Shown: positions 11,301 to 24,102, numbered from the stretch's first letter. The stretch: 64,000 nucleotides of DNA from Carettochelys insculpta (GCF_033958435.1 NC_134138.1:5902001-5966000), one strand, 5' to 3'. Numbers and translations are program-made. The notes: generated from the letters alone by a model not told the origin.

Positions 11301-11400
11301 AAATATTTGAATCATAGAATCATAGAAGAGTAGGACTGGAAGGGACCTCGAGAGGCCATCGAGTCCAGCCCCCTGCCCTCATGGCGGGACCAAGCACTTT

Positions 11401-13262
11401 CTAGACCATCCCTGAAAGCCACCTATCTAACCTCTTCTTAAATAGCTCCAGTGATGGAGATTCTACCACCTCCCTTGGCAATTCGTTCCAGTGTTTGATC
11501 ACCCTGACAGTTAGGAACTTTTTCCTAATGCCCAGCATGAACCTCCCCTGCTGCAATTTAAGTCCATTGCCTCTTGTTCTATCCTCAGAGGCAAGGAAGA
11601 ACAAGTTCCCTCCCTCTGCCTTATGACACCCTTTTAGATACCTGAAAACTGCTATCATGTTCCCCCTCAATCTTCTCTTTTCCAAACTCAACAAGCCCAT
11701 TTCTTTCAGCCTTTCTTCATAGGTCACATTCTCTAGACCTTTGATCGTTCTCGTTGCTCTCCTCTGGACCCTCTCCAATTTCTCCACATCCTTCCTGAAC
11801 TGCGGTGCCCAGAACTGGACACAATACTCCAGCTGAGGCCTAACCAGCGCAGAGTAGAGCGGGAGAATGACTTCTCGTGTCTTGTTCACAACACACCTGT
11901 TAATGCATCCTAGAATCATGTTTGCTTTTTTTGCAACAGCATCACACTGTTGACTCATATTTAGCTTGTGGTCCACTATAACCCCTAGATCCCTTTCTGC
12001 TGTACTCATTCCTAGGCAGTCCTTTCCCATTCTGTATGTGTGACACTGATTGTTCCTTCCTAAGTGGAGCACTTTGCATTGGTCCTTATTAAACTTCATC
12101 CTGTTTACCTCAGCCCATTTCTCCAGTTTATCCAGATCCTTTTGAATTATGACCCTATCCTCCAAAGAAGTTGCAACCCCTCCCAGCTTGATATCGTCTG
12201 CAAACTTAATAAGTGTACTTTCTACGTCAATATCTAAATCGTTTTTGAAGATATTGAACAGAATTGGTCCTAACACAGACCCCCTGCGGAACCCCACTAG
12301 TTATACTTTTCCAGCAGGATTGAAAACAATTAAGAACTACTCTCTGGGTACGGTTATCCAGCCAGTTGTTCACCCACCTTATAGTAGCCCCATCTAAGTT
12401 GTATTTGCGTAGTTTATTGATAAGTATATTATGTGAGACCATGTCAAATGCTTTACTGAAGTCTAGGTATATCACATCCACCGCTTCTCCCTTATCCACA
12501 AGGCTCGTTATTCTATCAAAGAAAGCTGTTAGATTGGTTTGACATGATCTGTTTTTAACAAAACCATGCTGGCTGTTCCCTATCACCTTACCACCTTCCA
12601 AATGCTTGCAGATGATTTCTTTAATGACCTGCTCCTGGCGCAGAAGTTAAGCTGATTGGCCTGTAGTTTCCCGGGTTATTCTTGTTCCCCTTTTTATAAA
12701 TGGGTACTATATTTGCCCTTTTCCAGTCTTCTGGAATCTCTCCCGTCTCCCATGATTTTCCAAAAATGATTGCTAAAGGCTCAGATACCTCTTCTATCAG
12801 CTCCTTGAGGATTCTAGGATGCATTTCATCAGGCCCTGGTGATTTGCAGACATCTAATTTTTCTAAGTAAATTTTAATTTCTTCTTTTCTTATTTCCACT
12901 TCTAAACCTACCTCTTTTTCACTAGCATTCACTATGTCAGTCATTCCTTCAGATTTCTCAGTGAAGATCGAAACAAAGAAATCATTAAACATCTCTGCCA
13001 TTTCCAAATTCCCTGTTACTGTTTCTCCCTCCTCACTGACCAATGGCCCTACCCTCTCCTTGGTCTTCCTCTTGTTACCAATGTATTTGTAAAAAGCCTT
13101 CTTGTTTCCCTTTATGCTTGCAGCTAGTTTGAGCTCATTTTGTGCCTTAGCCTTTCTAATCTTGCTCCTGCACGCTCGTGGTGTTTGCCTATATTCGTCC
13201 TTTGTAATTTGTCCCAGTTTCCATTTCTTATACGATTCCTTTTTTAGTTTGAGATCATGCAA
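11401..13262 (-). pseudogene. CR1 ORF2, reverse transcriptase and C-terminal part
   Basis: Contains [22 protein letters not shown] (RT motif region), YLDFSKAFD, GVPQG, FADDIKLGG (catalytic xxDD) and the EYCVQFWAP C-terminal block. Frameshifts near 12610 and 12290 break it into three frames; non-functional. Confidence 0.92.
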
Positions 13263-13846
13263 GATCTCCTGGTTAAGCCAAGGCAGTCTTTTGCCATGTT
13301 TTCTATCTTTCCTACTGTGATGGGGTTCTGGGGTCCCCCAAGCTCTGCACCCTGTCCGCAGGCAGGAGAGTCTCTCACTCAGCAGGAAAACAGCAGGTTT
13401 ATTAGCCGACAGGACACAGCATCGTACAGAGGAGTCAGTACGGCAGGCAGAGACAGCCAGTCCAATCCATGTTGGGGAGAGGAGACCCCAAGGGGCCCCC
13501 AGAGCCGGGGCCTTGCCCCCTCCTTTGTCTCGCTCTCCCTCAGCCCAGACTCACTGCTTCCCAACTTCCAGTTCCAATTCAAACCCCTCAGGCTCCACCT
13601 CCTCCTTTGTCTGCAGTACAAAGGTGTTACCTGGTCATCAAGGTTACCCTCAGCAGGAGCCCCACACCCTCTGTGAGCCACTCACATACACACAGGTATC
13701 CCCCACTCCATCACATCTCTCCCCCCTTCCAGACCGAACTGAGCGGGGTCACTCAGCCAGGGACCTGGGGAAGTTTGGGGCTCTCCCCTTGTGACAGGGC
13801 ATCGGCTGTACCCTCTGTTCTCCCCTCGATGTGCACCACCTCCACA

Positions 13847-14074
13847 TCATAGTCCTGCTGGGGGAGGCTCCAAGTCAGGAGCTTGGTCTTGGCCCTTTTC
13901 ATGTGATACAGCCGGGCAAGTCCCTTTAGTTCCCTTGGGTTGGTTGGTCTCGCTGCTTCGGCCCCGGTCCGTCAGCCACGTTCTCAAGTCGGGCGGGCAG
14001 AGCCCATACAGATGCTGCAGCACCAACAGATCAAACAGGTCTTTTGTGGTCTGGGTCCTGCCCCATCTGACCAC
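13847..14074 (-). pseudogene. SCAN-like Gag fragment of LTR element
   Basis: The RTQTTKDLFDLLVLQHLYGL segment followed by CPPDLRTWLTDRG has the leucine pattern and PP-(D/E)-(L/I)-R-x-W of SCAN and Gmr1 capsid helices. It is the residue of a larger gag, in the same position in all three internal copies. Confidence 0.65.
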
Positions 14075-15008
14075 CAGTCCATACAGCTGCTCCAGCCAAT
14101 GTCTGGAATTCAGTTACAGTCCAGTAACGGAAGGTACAAATGCTTCCATCCTTGGCATTTAGCCAGACCACCACAATGGCTGTGTGCCTCAGTTTCCCCT
14201 TCCATGCCACACAATAGGTTTGGAATGTTCCTTCTCATGTCAGAGGTTGCAAGACTAGTTACAGGGAACAATGGTGACATTTCAGAGTACAGATTCCTTC
14301 AACATACAATTCATGCTTCTACATCAATGTCATCATGTCACATGGCTCTTTCCAAACATTCCGTGCATGGTACAATTCTACAGCTTTTGGTAGCAGCACC
14401 CCTTGGTTACAGCAGTCAGCATGAGTAACAGAACAAACCCATTGCAACTGTACATTTACGTTGCTCTTTGGTAGACCACGACTTTTGTGTAACCTCCTTG
14501 AGAATCTGGTATTTTGGGGATAAATGGCTGAGGCCTTTCTTAGCACCATCAAGTTCTAATCTTCTCTCTTGCCCCCTGGGGTGGAAATCTGATCTCTCTG
14601 GCTGTGCCCTCCCTTCTAACAAGAGCTGGGCCATTGATGATCTCAGGGAGACGGCCCCCTCCCAGCCAGCCTGGAAATTTGCAAACCAAACTGCTTTCTG
14701 AGAGTTGTTTTGTGAGTCCCAGACGCAGAATCCACATGAAGGAATCCCTGTTTACCCCTTACTGGCCCACCAGGCCCACAGCTCCTTTGTCCTTTTACCT
14801 CCAACTTCTGCCTCCCCGTGGAATCAGAATTGGAGTCCAGTGTGAGAATATAAGTGTTTCTAGCATCTGGAGATGGGGAATTGCTGAACCTCTCCTGCAT
14901 CTTACAGAGCTTGGCTGTGCAGCTGTTTTACTTGGTTCTCACAGGGCTGCTCACATTCCCTGATAGTTTTTACTTTACTTGCACCAGCTTCCAATTCCTG
15001 AGAAACTT

Positions 15009-16073
15009 TTACACTGCCTGCTTTGGACCCTTGCAGAGCACAGCCAGTGGTTTCACACTCAGGCAGGTCCTGGCCATCAGGGGCTGAAACAAACTTCTCC
15101 CCAGGCAAAGGGCTGCTCTGGCTCTTACAGACATGCACCTTTCCTGTTCACTCTCCTTCACCTCACTCCCATTTTCTGCAGTCCCCACAGACGGGTCAGG
15201 AAAAGTTTCAGGGACATTTTCTTCCTTAAGAGCTCCCCCAAACAGTAACTCACCCCTGTCTGGCTCCACAGGGGCACTGCTCCCTTGAGCCACAACCAGC
15301 TCCTGGGTTTCACCTACACCCAGGATCACTTCTGGCCCATTAGGCAGATTTCCACGTAATCCCGCTCCAGGCAGACAGCCAGTACCACCGGACAGAAGGT
15401 TAGGGTCCCTTTCCTCCCTTCTGCTACCAGCTCCTTTATCTTCATTAGTTAGCATAACTCCATTGCCCGTCTGTTCTTGTGTCCTGGCGAGAGGATGACT
15501 CTGGTAGGACAGAGTCCTCTCACCCCCTCCCAATAACACCTCAGCATCAGGCAAAGAACAAGTACCAGAATCGTCTGGTCTCTGGGATTCCCTGATGATA
15601 CTAACTGGATCAGACCGAGTTAAAGCATCATCCCCCCTGAGAGACACAGAGGCAAGCCCACTTCCCATCTGGGCTTCAGCTGCCCTCAGATCCAGCTCTG
15701 GGATCTTGGCTCCATCTTGAGCCCCCACAGGCTCAGGCAAAGGATTCACTTCCCCAGAAGCAGAAGCACTTTTCTTGCACCAAGGACCAGTGTCCTTAGC
15801 AGGGATACCACTGCCCATCCCAGAGCCATTCCCTCTGCTCCAGCCCCCATGGCTGGATTCAGAGACACACCTGGAATGCTTTTTACTGGTCGATCCTTCT
15901 CCAGCCACCCTAGGCTGGGGAATCCTCCTCAGACAGTGGGCTAGTTTCCTCATTGGCACCTTTTCCAAACACAGGCTTTGCTCTCTCCCCAGGCTGCTGC
16001 TGCTGTTCAACACAGACAGACAATGGGAGACACTTTTTCCTTTGTCCCAGCCCCCCGGCTGGTCTCCACACAC
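15009..16073 (-). CDS. 354-residue acidic ORF of unknown function inside LTR element
   Basis: Low-complexity, Ser/Glu/Gly-rich frame containing PELDLRAAEAQMGSG, PDAEVLLGGGERTLSY and GPEVILGVGETQELVV. The corresponding frame is open in the two other copies (34000-35058, 37641-38702), with differences at the 3' end. No recognised domain. It could be the acidic spacer between protease and integrase of the parent element, or a frame kept open by chance in young copies. Confidence 0.45.
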   Translation of the reverse strand: MCGDQPGGWDKGKSVSHCLSVLNSSSSLGREQSLCLEKVPMRKLAHCLRRIPQPRVAGEGSTSKKHSRCVSESSHGGWSRGNGSGMGSGIPAKDTGPWCKKSASASGEVNPLPEPVGAQDGAKIPELDLRAAEAQMGSGLASVSLRGDDALTRSDPVSIIRESQRPDDSGTCSLPDAEVLLGGGERTLSYQSHPLARTQEQTGNGVMLTNEDKGAGSRREERDPNLLSGGTGCLPGAGLRGNLPNGPEVILGVGETQELVVAQGSSAPVEPDRGELLFGGALKEENVPETFPDPSVGTAENGSEVKESEQERCMSVRARAALCLGRSLFQPLMARTCLSVKPLAVLCKGPKQAV

Positions 16074-17357
16074 ACACAGAAGGTGAGGCAGCTTCTCTCA
16101 CAGACAACTTGCCATTCCCAGTGGATCAGCTGCTTTCCTGCACAGACACACAGGCACCTTCCTTGGCCCAGGCCTGGAAAACTTTTCGCAGGTCTGTCTT
16201 GGCCACTAGTAGATGATGGGTTGGAATTGCTCCTTCCCTCCTTGAGCTGCGGCAGGCCACTCGGTTCAGAGCTCCAGGCAGTCCAGGGTTCCCTGCCCCG
16301 ATTCGGGCTCACCTCTGCAGGATTTTCCTTAACCCTCAGCTCTGCCACTGCACATCCACGCTGCCTTGTCCAGCTTCTTTAATCTCGATTCGGTTTCCAG
16401 GTGCTGCCACTTCACAGCGGAGTTGCTCAGCGTGGTTGCAGGCTCTCAGGCTGATGCCGTCTGCACCCCACGATTCCTGGAAGAATCCCTTCAGTGTGCC
16501 AGGCTTCTTGCGGGTCACAAGCTGCCCGGGGTTAGGCCGTAGGCCCCTCTGCCCTCTGGGACCGACTCCAATAGACTCCCAGCGGAACCCCTTCTTCAGT
16601 GTGACACCCGCTGTCAGGGACCATGAGCACACTGTCTTGGGAAGGACTCATTCAGCGTCAGCCTCCTCAGGGGTCACTTGTTCCTGGGGGTTGGGCTCTC
16701 GGCCCCTCCACCTTCTGGGACCGACTCCAACAGATTCCCAGGAGTAACCCCTCCTCGGGTGTGACACCCCCTCTCGAGGACCACAACCGCAGTTGCTTGG
16801 GTTCGGCCGCAGGCCCCTCCGCCTTGGGGAACTGCACCTCACTGCCCTTCAGCACACCTGGGTCTCGCAGGCCCCACTTCTTCCGGGGCCCCGGTCACTT
16901 ACTGCTGGATGCTCCATCCTCGGGGTGCAGAACATCCCACTTGTGACACCAGTGTGATGGGGTTCTGGGGTCCCCCAAGCTCTGCACCCTGTCCGCAGGC
17001 AGGAGAGTCTCTCACTCAGCAGGAAAACAGCAGGTTTATTAGCCGACAGGACACAGCATCGTACAGAGGAGTCAGTACATCAGGCAGAGACAGCCAGTCC
17101 AATCCATGTTGGGGAGAGGAGGCCCCAAGGGGCCCCCAGAGCCGGGGCCTTGCCCCCTCCTTTGTCTCGCTCTCCCTCAGCCCAGACTCACTGCTTCCCA
17201 ACTTCCAGTTCCAATTCAAACCCCTCAGGCTCCACTTCCTCCTTTGTCTGCAGTACAAAGGTGTTACCTGGTCATCAAGGTTACCCTCAGCAGGAGCCCC
17301 ACACCCTCTGTGAGCCACTCACATACACACAGGTATCCCGCACTCCATCACACCTAC

Positions 17358-18272
17358 GCAGCAGGATAGCTTGCTTTTGGGCCCTTAATAATGCCCCTTT
17401 GAAAAACTACCAACTCTCCTCAGCTGTTTTTCCCCTCAGTTTTGCTTCCCATGGGACCTCACCTACCAGCTCTCTGAGTTTGCCGAAATCTGTCCTCCTG
17501 AAATCCATTATCTCTATTTTGCTGTTTTCCCTTCTACCCTTCCTTAGAATTGTGAACTCTATGATTTCGTGATCACTTTCACCCAAGCATCCTTCCACTT
17601 TCAAATTCTCAATAATTTCCTCCCTATTTGTTAAAATTAAATCTAGAACAGCTGCCCCCCGGTAGCTTTTTCAACCCTTTGGAATAAAAGGTTGTCTGCA
17701 ATGCAATCCAAGAATTGATTGGACAGTCTGTCCCCTGCTGTATTAGTTTCCCTACATATACCTGGATAGTTGAAGTCCCCCATCACCACCAGATTCTGGG
17801 CCCTGGAGGATTTTGTTAGCTGTTTAAAGAAAGCCTCATCCACCTCTTCCACCTGGCTAGGGGGCCTGTAGTAGACTCCTAGTAGGACCTCATCCTTGTT
17901 TTTTCCTCCTCTGAGTCTAACCCAGAGACTTTCAAGCCGTCTATCTCCTACGTCCATCTCCACCCCTGTCCAAGTGTGTCCATTTTTAATATACAAGGCA
18001 ACACCTCCTCCCTTCTTTCCCTGTCTGACCTTCCTAAGCAGGATGTACCCTTCAATACCAACATTCCAAGCATGAGTATTATCCCACCAAGTTTCTGTGA
18101 TGCCAACAATATCATAGTTGTATTCATTTATTAGTACTTCCAATTCTTCTTGCTTATTTCCCATACTTCTTGCATTTGTATATAGGCATCTCAGACATTG
18201 ATTTGGTCTTGCCTCCCAGTTTTGCCCTGGCCCTCTTTTTACTCTTCCAGTGTAGCCCATACTCCCTCCCAT
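17358..18272 (-). pseudogene. CR1 ORF2, apurinic-like endonuclease part
   Basis: The 209-residue open stretch 17643-18272 has [32 protein letters not shown] and GDFNYPG, the layered endonuclease signature of LINE ORF2. It is separated from its RT by the 4-kb LTR element. Confidence 0.9.
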
Positions 18273-18449
18273 TTCAAGTTCATCTCCCAGGTATCCATGC
18301 TCTCCACTTAGCTGCAGGCTTTGCTCCCCTGCATGTCATTGGCACATGGGTTGGGGGTGTGCATGGTGCCCTGGTTGGGCAGAATTAAAGTATCTGCTGA
18401 ATCCTTCTTTAAACCCTGCTCTGAAACCGCTCCCCCCACACCTGCCGCT

Positions 18450-18570
18450 CATGCATCTGACGAAGGGGGTCTTTGCCCACGAAAGCTCATGCTCCAAAAT
18501 ATCTGTTAGTCGATAAGGTGACACAGGACTTCTTGTTGTTTTTGAAGATACCGACTAACTCTGCTTCCTG
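18450..18570 (+). repeat. Interspersed tail repeat (Penelope-associated type)
   Basis: TCTGACGAAGGGGGTCTTTG, CCACGAAAGCTCATGCTCC and ATCTGTTAGTCGATAAGGTG are the unit also found in the foldbacks at 400 and 50605 and at 63055. Confidence 0.6.
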
Positions 18571-18962
18571 TCTGATGGTTCTGCTGATGAGTCATAGAAA
18601 TAATTAACATATAATGAATGCTCTATTCAAATGTGTCCCATGCACAGAATTGTGAGTTTACCTGTACAGGAAGTTGGAGTAGTTTCTAGTGGGGCAGAGT
18701 TAAGGTTGTCTGTATTTTGTAATGTGACCTTAACATATTTGAATTTCTTTCAGTTTAACTTTAACTACGATTTTCCTGAGTTCATGGTGCTTGGCCTCCA
18801 GGTAATACAATTCATCATGTAACGTATATTACCCTAAATTACTGATATGGTGACTCACCCACAATTCCTAGTTTTCCTTGTTTGTTTTAATAAAAAGTGT
18901 TTGTGTCACACGATGTGACAAGGAGGGAATTGTCTGCAATATTTTTATGAATGAGATGTGAC

Positions 18963-19175
18963 AGTGAGGGACAGCTCAGTGATTGGAGCATTGGCTTTGT
19001 AATCCTGGGTCTGTGAGCTCAGTCCTTGAGGAGGCCTGTCAAGGCTCTGGGGAGGTTAGATTTTTTTGGGGGGCGGGGGGAAGTGTGTGGGATGGTGAAA
19101 GGTCCTGCTGAGAGAACAGGGATTGGACTCGACATCCTCTCAAGGTTTCTTTCAGCTCTATGAGATATATAAACC
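18963..19175 (+). mobile_element. tRNA-derived SINE
   Basis: GGGACAGCTCAGTGATTGGAG (A-box region), GGTCTGTGAGCTCAGTCC (B box), and a TTTCTTTCAGCTCTATGAGA tail. Orthologous position to 63568-63775 in the duplicated block, hence older than the duplication. Confidence 0.8.
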
Positions 19176-19399
19176 TCCACATTAAACTTTGGTGGGCACA
19201 AAAGGGTCAAGAAGTTGCCCTTGGGGCAGAGCAGAAGATGTGAGGGGCCGGCTCCTGACTTGTCTAGGGAGGTGTGAGTGGGTCTAGGAGGGACTGGCTG
19301 AAAGTCACCCAGATCAATGCGAGATCTGGAAGGACAATGGAAACATCTGGTCAGCTGGCACCTATCTGCAGGAAACTCCAGCAGTGGAACATGAAAACT

Positions 19400-20201
19400 C
19401 AGCAGGCGTCTTCAGGAGAAAGAGAAAGACCAGTAGGGAGTGTGAGCTGGGATAGTAGTTGGTCTGGGAAGGAACAGGAACTCTCAGTGGGGATGGACAC
19501 AAAGGAACTGAGACAAAGGAGAGCAGGATGGTTCCTTCAGTGCAATGGCTGAAGGGTGCCCTGTCTTGGCCAGAGAGGACAATGCCTTTAATTGTCTCTG
19601 CTAATGTGAGGATTTCCTTGTGCTGTATTCCCGTTGACTAATCTCACCTGCTGTGTGCTGCAAAGCTTCCTGACATCAATGCAAAGGGGTCACATGGGGG
19701 GCACCACAAGGTGGGGTTCAAATGAATCCAAACCAGCTGTGGTGGTTGACACAGGTAGACCACCTCCAAGGAGTCACAACAGGCTAAGCTGTGGTGTCTG
19801 TAACCAAACAAGGTGTAAATAGTTGTACGGCCCAAATGGGGTTTAAGACAGACACTCAAAGGACTAGCTCCGTAAAAACCTTGCTGGAGAAAAGTGGCCA
19901 CACAGCCAGCCAGCTTCCCTCCTTGTCAGATTGGGCAGGCTAGCTGCACCTGTGGGGTGGGGCTGAGGGGACCCAGGTGGGCAGCTGAACAGATTCTGTG
20001 TCTGGCACCCAACTTTGGTAAGAAGACTGCAAAAATCTCAACTTCCCTCTTTTGTGAGACTCATTCTACACCTCCCAGGCCTGCTCAGTAGCTTATGCAC
20101 TCTCCCAGTCGGTCCCACAGGCTCACTGGACTACAGTTTAACTCTTTAGGAACCACATGACATTAATGCAAGAAACACAAGTTCCTGTCCAAAGCCTGTC
20201 A

Positions 20202-20240
<39 letters not shown>

Positions 20241-21100
20241 GACCCCAACCCTTTCTCCTGCACCAGTCACTTCCCCACTGCCTGCCTTGAGCCCCCCATC
20301 ACACAACCCCCTGCCCTGAACTCTCCTAGACCCACACTCATCTCAGCCTCTTCCCTGAACACCCCCAGATACCTCCCCATTTTTTTACAGTACTATTGTA
20401 TCACAGCCCTCTAATCCCCAGCCTCAAGCTCCCTATAAGGGGAGGTTGCAACACAAGAGTACCTGGAAGAAATTTAAGTTTCTTTCACCCCTGAGCCTCA
20501 CTGAACGCCCAGGTCACTGAGTGCCTGCAGAAAGGGGTTATGTAAGAAGGATCATGTCCACGCTTGGCTGAAGGAAAAGGCAGGTATAAAAATCCACTGC
20601 TCAGCTGGGGCAAAACTGAACAGAGACTCAGCAGCTCACCTGGGCAGCTCAGTCACCAGTTTGGGGAGAGGGGTAGAGACGTCGGTTTTCTTCCAGGATG
20701 TTCAGCAGCTCCAGCCTCGATAACTGATCTTGCCACCGTCTCTGGGCATCCAGTGGCTTTTATTCGGTTCTCAGTGGGCGGGACGACAACTGGCTACTGC
20801 TTTACAAGCTGGCATGGACCAATGAGGATGTGATCGGTGCTTCTGATGAAGCTGAGTTGCTTAATCTGAATACACGCCCGTTGTGGCTATCAGCACAATA
20901 AAGTTTGGGTTCAAATACATCCGACCTCAGGACAGTCACCTGATGTTCTGTGTTCCCACTGAGCTTGTTTCAACCAAGACCCAGCGACAGAGCCACACCT
21001 CAAAGGCAGCTGACACACACTGTAAACAGCAGTGTGAGACCTCTCCCCAGCACTCCAGTACACTGCTACACCTCTGCCCAGCAGCTGAATAGAACTTAGA
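19400..21100. other. No recognisable gene
   Basis: Short open frames only, none with a known motif. Contains a dinucleotide microsatellite at 20201-20241. No splice-consistent coding exon seen. Confidence 0.5.
20201..20241. repeat. (CT)n(CA)n microsatellite
   Basis: About 13 CT units followed by about seven CA units. Confidence 0.95.
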
Positions 21101-21117
21101 GGCCCTGGCACAGTCAA

Positions 21118-22069
21118 AGAAGTACGAGGTGGTTGGAATAAGAGAGACCTGGTGGGATGATTCGCATAACTGGAGCAGGGTCATGGAAGATTATAAACTG
21201 TTTAGGAAGGACAGACGGTGGGAAAAGGAGGAGGAGTTGCGCTCTGTGTGAGGGAGCCGTGTGATAGCTCAGAGCTCCAGTATGAGGAGGGACAAAATCC
21301 AGTTGAGTGTTTTTGGGTTAAGCTCAGAGGCGGAAGTAACAGAGGTGACGTTGTAGTTGGTGTCTGTTATAAACCGCCAGATCAGGGAGATGAGATACAT
21401 GAGGCTTTCTTCAGGCAGCTTAGTGAAGCTTCCAAATCACAGGCCCTGGTTCTCATGGGAGACTTTAATCATCTGGACATTTGTTGGGAGACCAGTACAG
21501 CAGCACACAGACAATCCAGGAAGTTTTTGGAGAATGTTTGGGATAACTTCCTGGTACAAGTGCTGAAGGACCTGACCAGGGGCCGTGCACAGCTTGACCT
21601 GCTGCTCACAAACAGGGAAGAACAAGTAGGAGAAATAGAAGTGGGTGGCAACCTGGGCTGCAGCGACCATGAGATTGTAGAATTCAGGATCCGGACAAAA
21701 GGAAGAAGGGTGAGCAGTAACATACAGACCCTTGATTTCAGAAGAGCAGACTTCAGCTCCCTGGCAGAATGGATGAGCAGGATCCCTTGGGAAATGAAAA
21801 TGAAGGGGAAAAGAGTTCAGGAGAACTGGCAGTATTTTAAAGAAGCCTTACTGAAGGCACAGGAACAAACCATGTCACTGCATAGTAAGAAATGCAAACA
21901 TGGTAGGCAACCAGCTTGGCTTAAGAGGAAAATCCTTAGTCGGCTTAAACTCAAAAAGGATGCACACAAGAAATGGAAATGTGGACAGTTGACTAAGGAG
22001 GCGTCTAAACGTACGGCTGGAGAATGCCGGGCAGTAATCAGGAAAGCAAAAGCACAATTGGAATTGTAG
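21118..22069 (+). pseudogene. CR1 ORF2, endonuclease domain
   Basis: Open from the ETWWDD region to a stop at 22069. Has the RGDVVVGVCYKPP and VLMGDFNHLDICW catalytic neighbourhoods of LINE endonucleases. N-terminus of ORF2 missing. Confidence 0.88.
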
Positions 22070-22081
22070 CTGGGAAGGGAT

Positions 22082-23599
22082 GTGAAGAAGGGTTTTTACA
22101 GGTATGTTAACAATAAACGAGTTATCAGAGAAGCTGTGGGGCAGTTACTGGAGGAGGGAGGTAACCTAGTGACAGACAATGTAGGAAAAGCTGAAGTACT
22201 CAATGCTTTTTTTGCCTCAGTCTTCACGGACAAAGTCAACTTCCACACGACAGTCCTAGACATTGTAGTATGGGAAGGTGGAGGGCAGCCATCTCGGGGG
22301 GAGGAACAAGTTAAGAGCTACCTAGAAAAACTAGAGACACACGAATCCATGGGTCTGGATTTAAGGCACCCAAGGGTACTGAGGGAATTGGCAGATGTCA
22401 TTGCTGAACCTTTGACCATTATCTTTGAAGACTCTTGGAGATCGGGGGAGGTTCCGGATGACTGGAAGAAGGCAAACATAGTGCCCATCTTTAAAAAAGG
22501 CAAGAAAGAAAATCCAGGTAACTATAGACCGGTAAGCCTCACCTCAATCCCTGGGAAAATAATGGAGGGGGGTCCTCAAGGAATCCCCTGGAAGAGGGGA
22601 AAGTGATCAAAAGTAACCAGCATGGATTCACCAGGGGCAAGTCCTGCCTGACCAATCTGATTAGCTTCTATGAGAGGTAACAGGCTCTGTGGACATGGGG
22701 AAGTCAGTGGATGTGATATACTTTGACTTCAGCAAAGCTTTTGACACAGTCTCCCACAACATTCTCATCCATAAGTTAAGGAAATATGGATTGAATCCTT
22801 GGACTATAAGATGGATAGAAAGCTGGCTTGACGGTTGGGCCTAATGGGTAGTGGTCAGTGGCTCAATATCTGGATGGCGGTCAGTTTCAAGCAGAGTGCC
22901 GCAAGGCTTGGTTCTGGGGCCAGTGTTATTCAACGTCTTTATTAATGACGTGGATGAGGGACTGAATTGCATCCTCAGCAAGTTTTCAGATGACACAAAA
23001 CTAGGGGGGGAGAGGTAGATACATTGGAGGGTAGAGAGAGAATCTAGAGTGACCTGGATAAATCGGAGGACTGGGCCAAAAGAAATCTGATGAGGTTCAG
23101 CAAGGAGAAGTGTTGAGTCCTGCACCTGGGGTGGAAGAATCCCAAGCATTGTTATAGGCTGGCGATTGACTGGCTCAGCAGCAGTATGATGGAAAGGGAC
23201 CTAGGGGTTATGGTGGATGAAAGTCTGGATATGAGTAAACAGTGGGCCCTTGTTGCCAAGAAGGCTAACGGCATACTGGGGTGCGTTAGGAGGAGAATTT
23301 CGAGCCGATCTAGAGTAGTTGTTCCCCTCTATTCAGAACTGGTGAGGCCACATCTGGAATATTGTATCCAGTTTTGGGCCCCCGAGTGTAAAAAAGATGT
23401 GGATGTGCTGGAGCAGGTTCAGTGGAGGGCAACAAAAATGATCAAGGGGCTGGAGCACAAGACCTATGAGGAGAGGCTGAGGGATTTGGGCTTGTTTAGT
23501 TTACAGAAGAGAAGACTGAGGGGTGATTTAATAGCAGCCTTCAACTTCCTGAAGGGGAGCTCTAAAGAGGAGGGTGAGAAACTGTTCTCAGTGGTGTGA
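22082..23599 (+). pseudogene. CR1 ORF2, RT and C-terminal region
   Basis: Frames are broken at about 22600 and 22990. Recognisable [23 protein letters not shown]-like box (FSDDTKLGG region near 22985) and [20 protein letters not shown]. Confidence 0.88.
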
Positions 23600-24102
23600 G
23601 ATGAGAGAACAAGGAGTAATGGTCTGACATTGAAGAGGGAGAGGAGTAGGTTAGATATTAGGAAAAACTACTTCCCCAGGAGGGTGGTGAAGCACTGGAA
23701 TGCGTTGCCTTGACAGGTGGTGAATTCTCCATCCTTAGAGGTTTTTTATGTCCCGGCTGCACAAGGTCCTGGCTGGGATGACTTAGTGGGGATTGATCCT
23801 GCTTGAAGCAGGGGGCTGGACTAGATGACCTCCTGAGGTCCCTTCCAGCCCTAGGATTCTATGATTCTAACTTTACTGAGTTGAGGGCAGAGACAGTGCA
23901 GAAAAGTAAAGTGTAACTGCCGAACAGACAGGCCTACTCAGATTTTAACCCAAATGAATGGGGTGAGTATTTAAAATTAGAAGGGAAGTAATCAGCTGGT
24001 ATTTTTGAGTACACAAATGTACTCTGTTGTGGCTACACATACACTGACCTGTCAGAAGCATGTTTTATATATGTGGAGCTATGACTGGTTTTCCTTGCTG
24101 TT

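Larger units (their letters stand above)
13316..17352 (-). mobile_element. Non-autonomous Gmr1-like LTR retrotransposon nested in CR1, TSD CCTAC
   Basis: LTRs at 13316-13715 and 16953-17352 (400 bp each, TG...CA on the element strand, about 1% different by eye). CCTAC at 13311-13315 and 17353-17357. On the minus strand a primer-binding site complementary to a Leu tRNA 3' end follows the 5' LTR (16934-16951). A CT-rich tract at 13716-13735 is the polypurine tract. The 3.2-kb interior lacks RT and integrase, so it must be mobilised in trans. Internal sequence matches the tandem element at 32660-40345. Confidence 0.93.
11309..18335 (-). mobile_element. CR1 LINE, minus strand, split by an LTR element at 13316-17352
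   Basis: The CR1 3' end (reverse of ATTCTATGATTC) is at 11309-11330. The ORF2 parts, in reading order, are: endonuclease 18272-17643, a connecting part down to 17358, then RT 13262-12621, 12601-12227 and 12297-11401. The endonuclease part shows [27 protein letters not shown] and [12 protein letters not shown] shows [25 protein letters not shown] and FADDIKLGG. Few stops or frameshifts remain, so it is relatively young. It is broken by the LTR element with a CCTAC target duplication. Confidence 0.93.
18336..19400. repeat. Segmental duplication, distal block (partner 62935-64000)
   Basis: Starts at TTGGCACATGGGTTGGGGGT in both copies and is colinear to the window end. It includes the Penelope-like tail repeat, an A/T-rich stretch and a SINE. 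No gene recognised. Confidence 0.8.
21105..23872 (+). mobile_element. CR1 LINE, plus strand, 5' truncated
   Basis: Endonuclease part 21118-22069 (GIRETWWDD, GGGVALCVR, GVCYKPPDQ, LMGDFNHLD), linker and RT start 22082-22606 (NYRPVSLTS), degraded core RT 22620-23150 (an FTRGKSCLTNLI region and an [13 protein letters not shown] region), C-terminal block 23186-23599 ([11 protein letters not shown]), and the CR1 3' terminus with ATTCTATGATTCT at 23860-23872. Several stops and frameshifts; dead copy. Confidence 0.93.
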
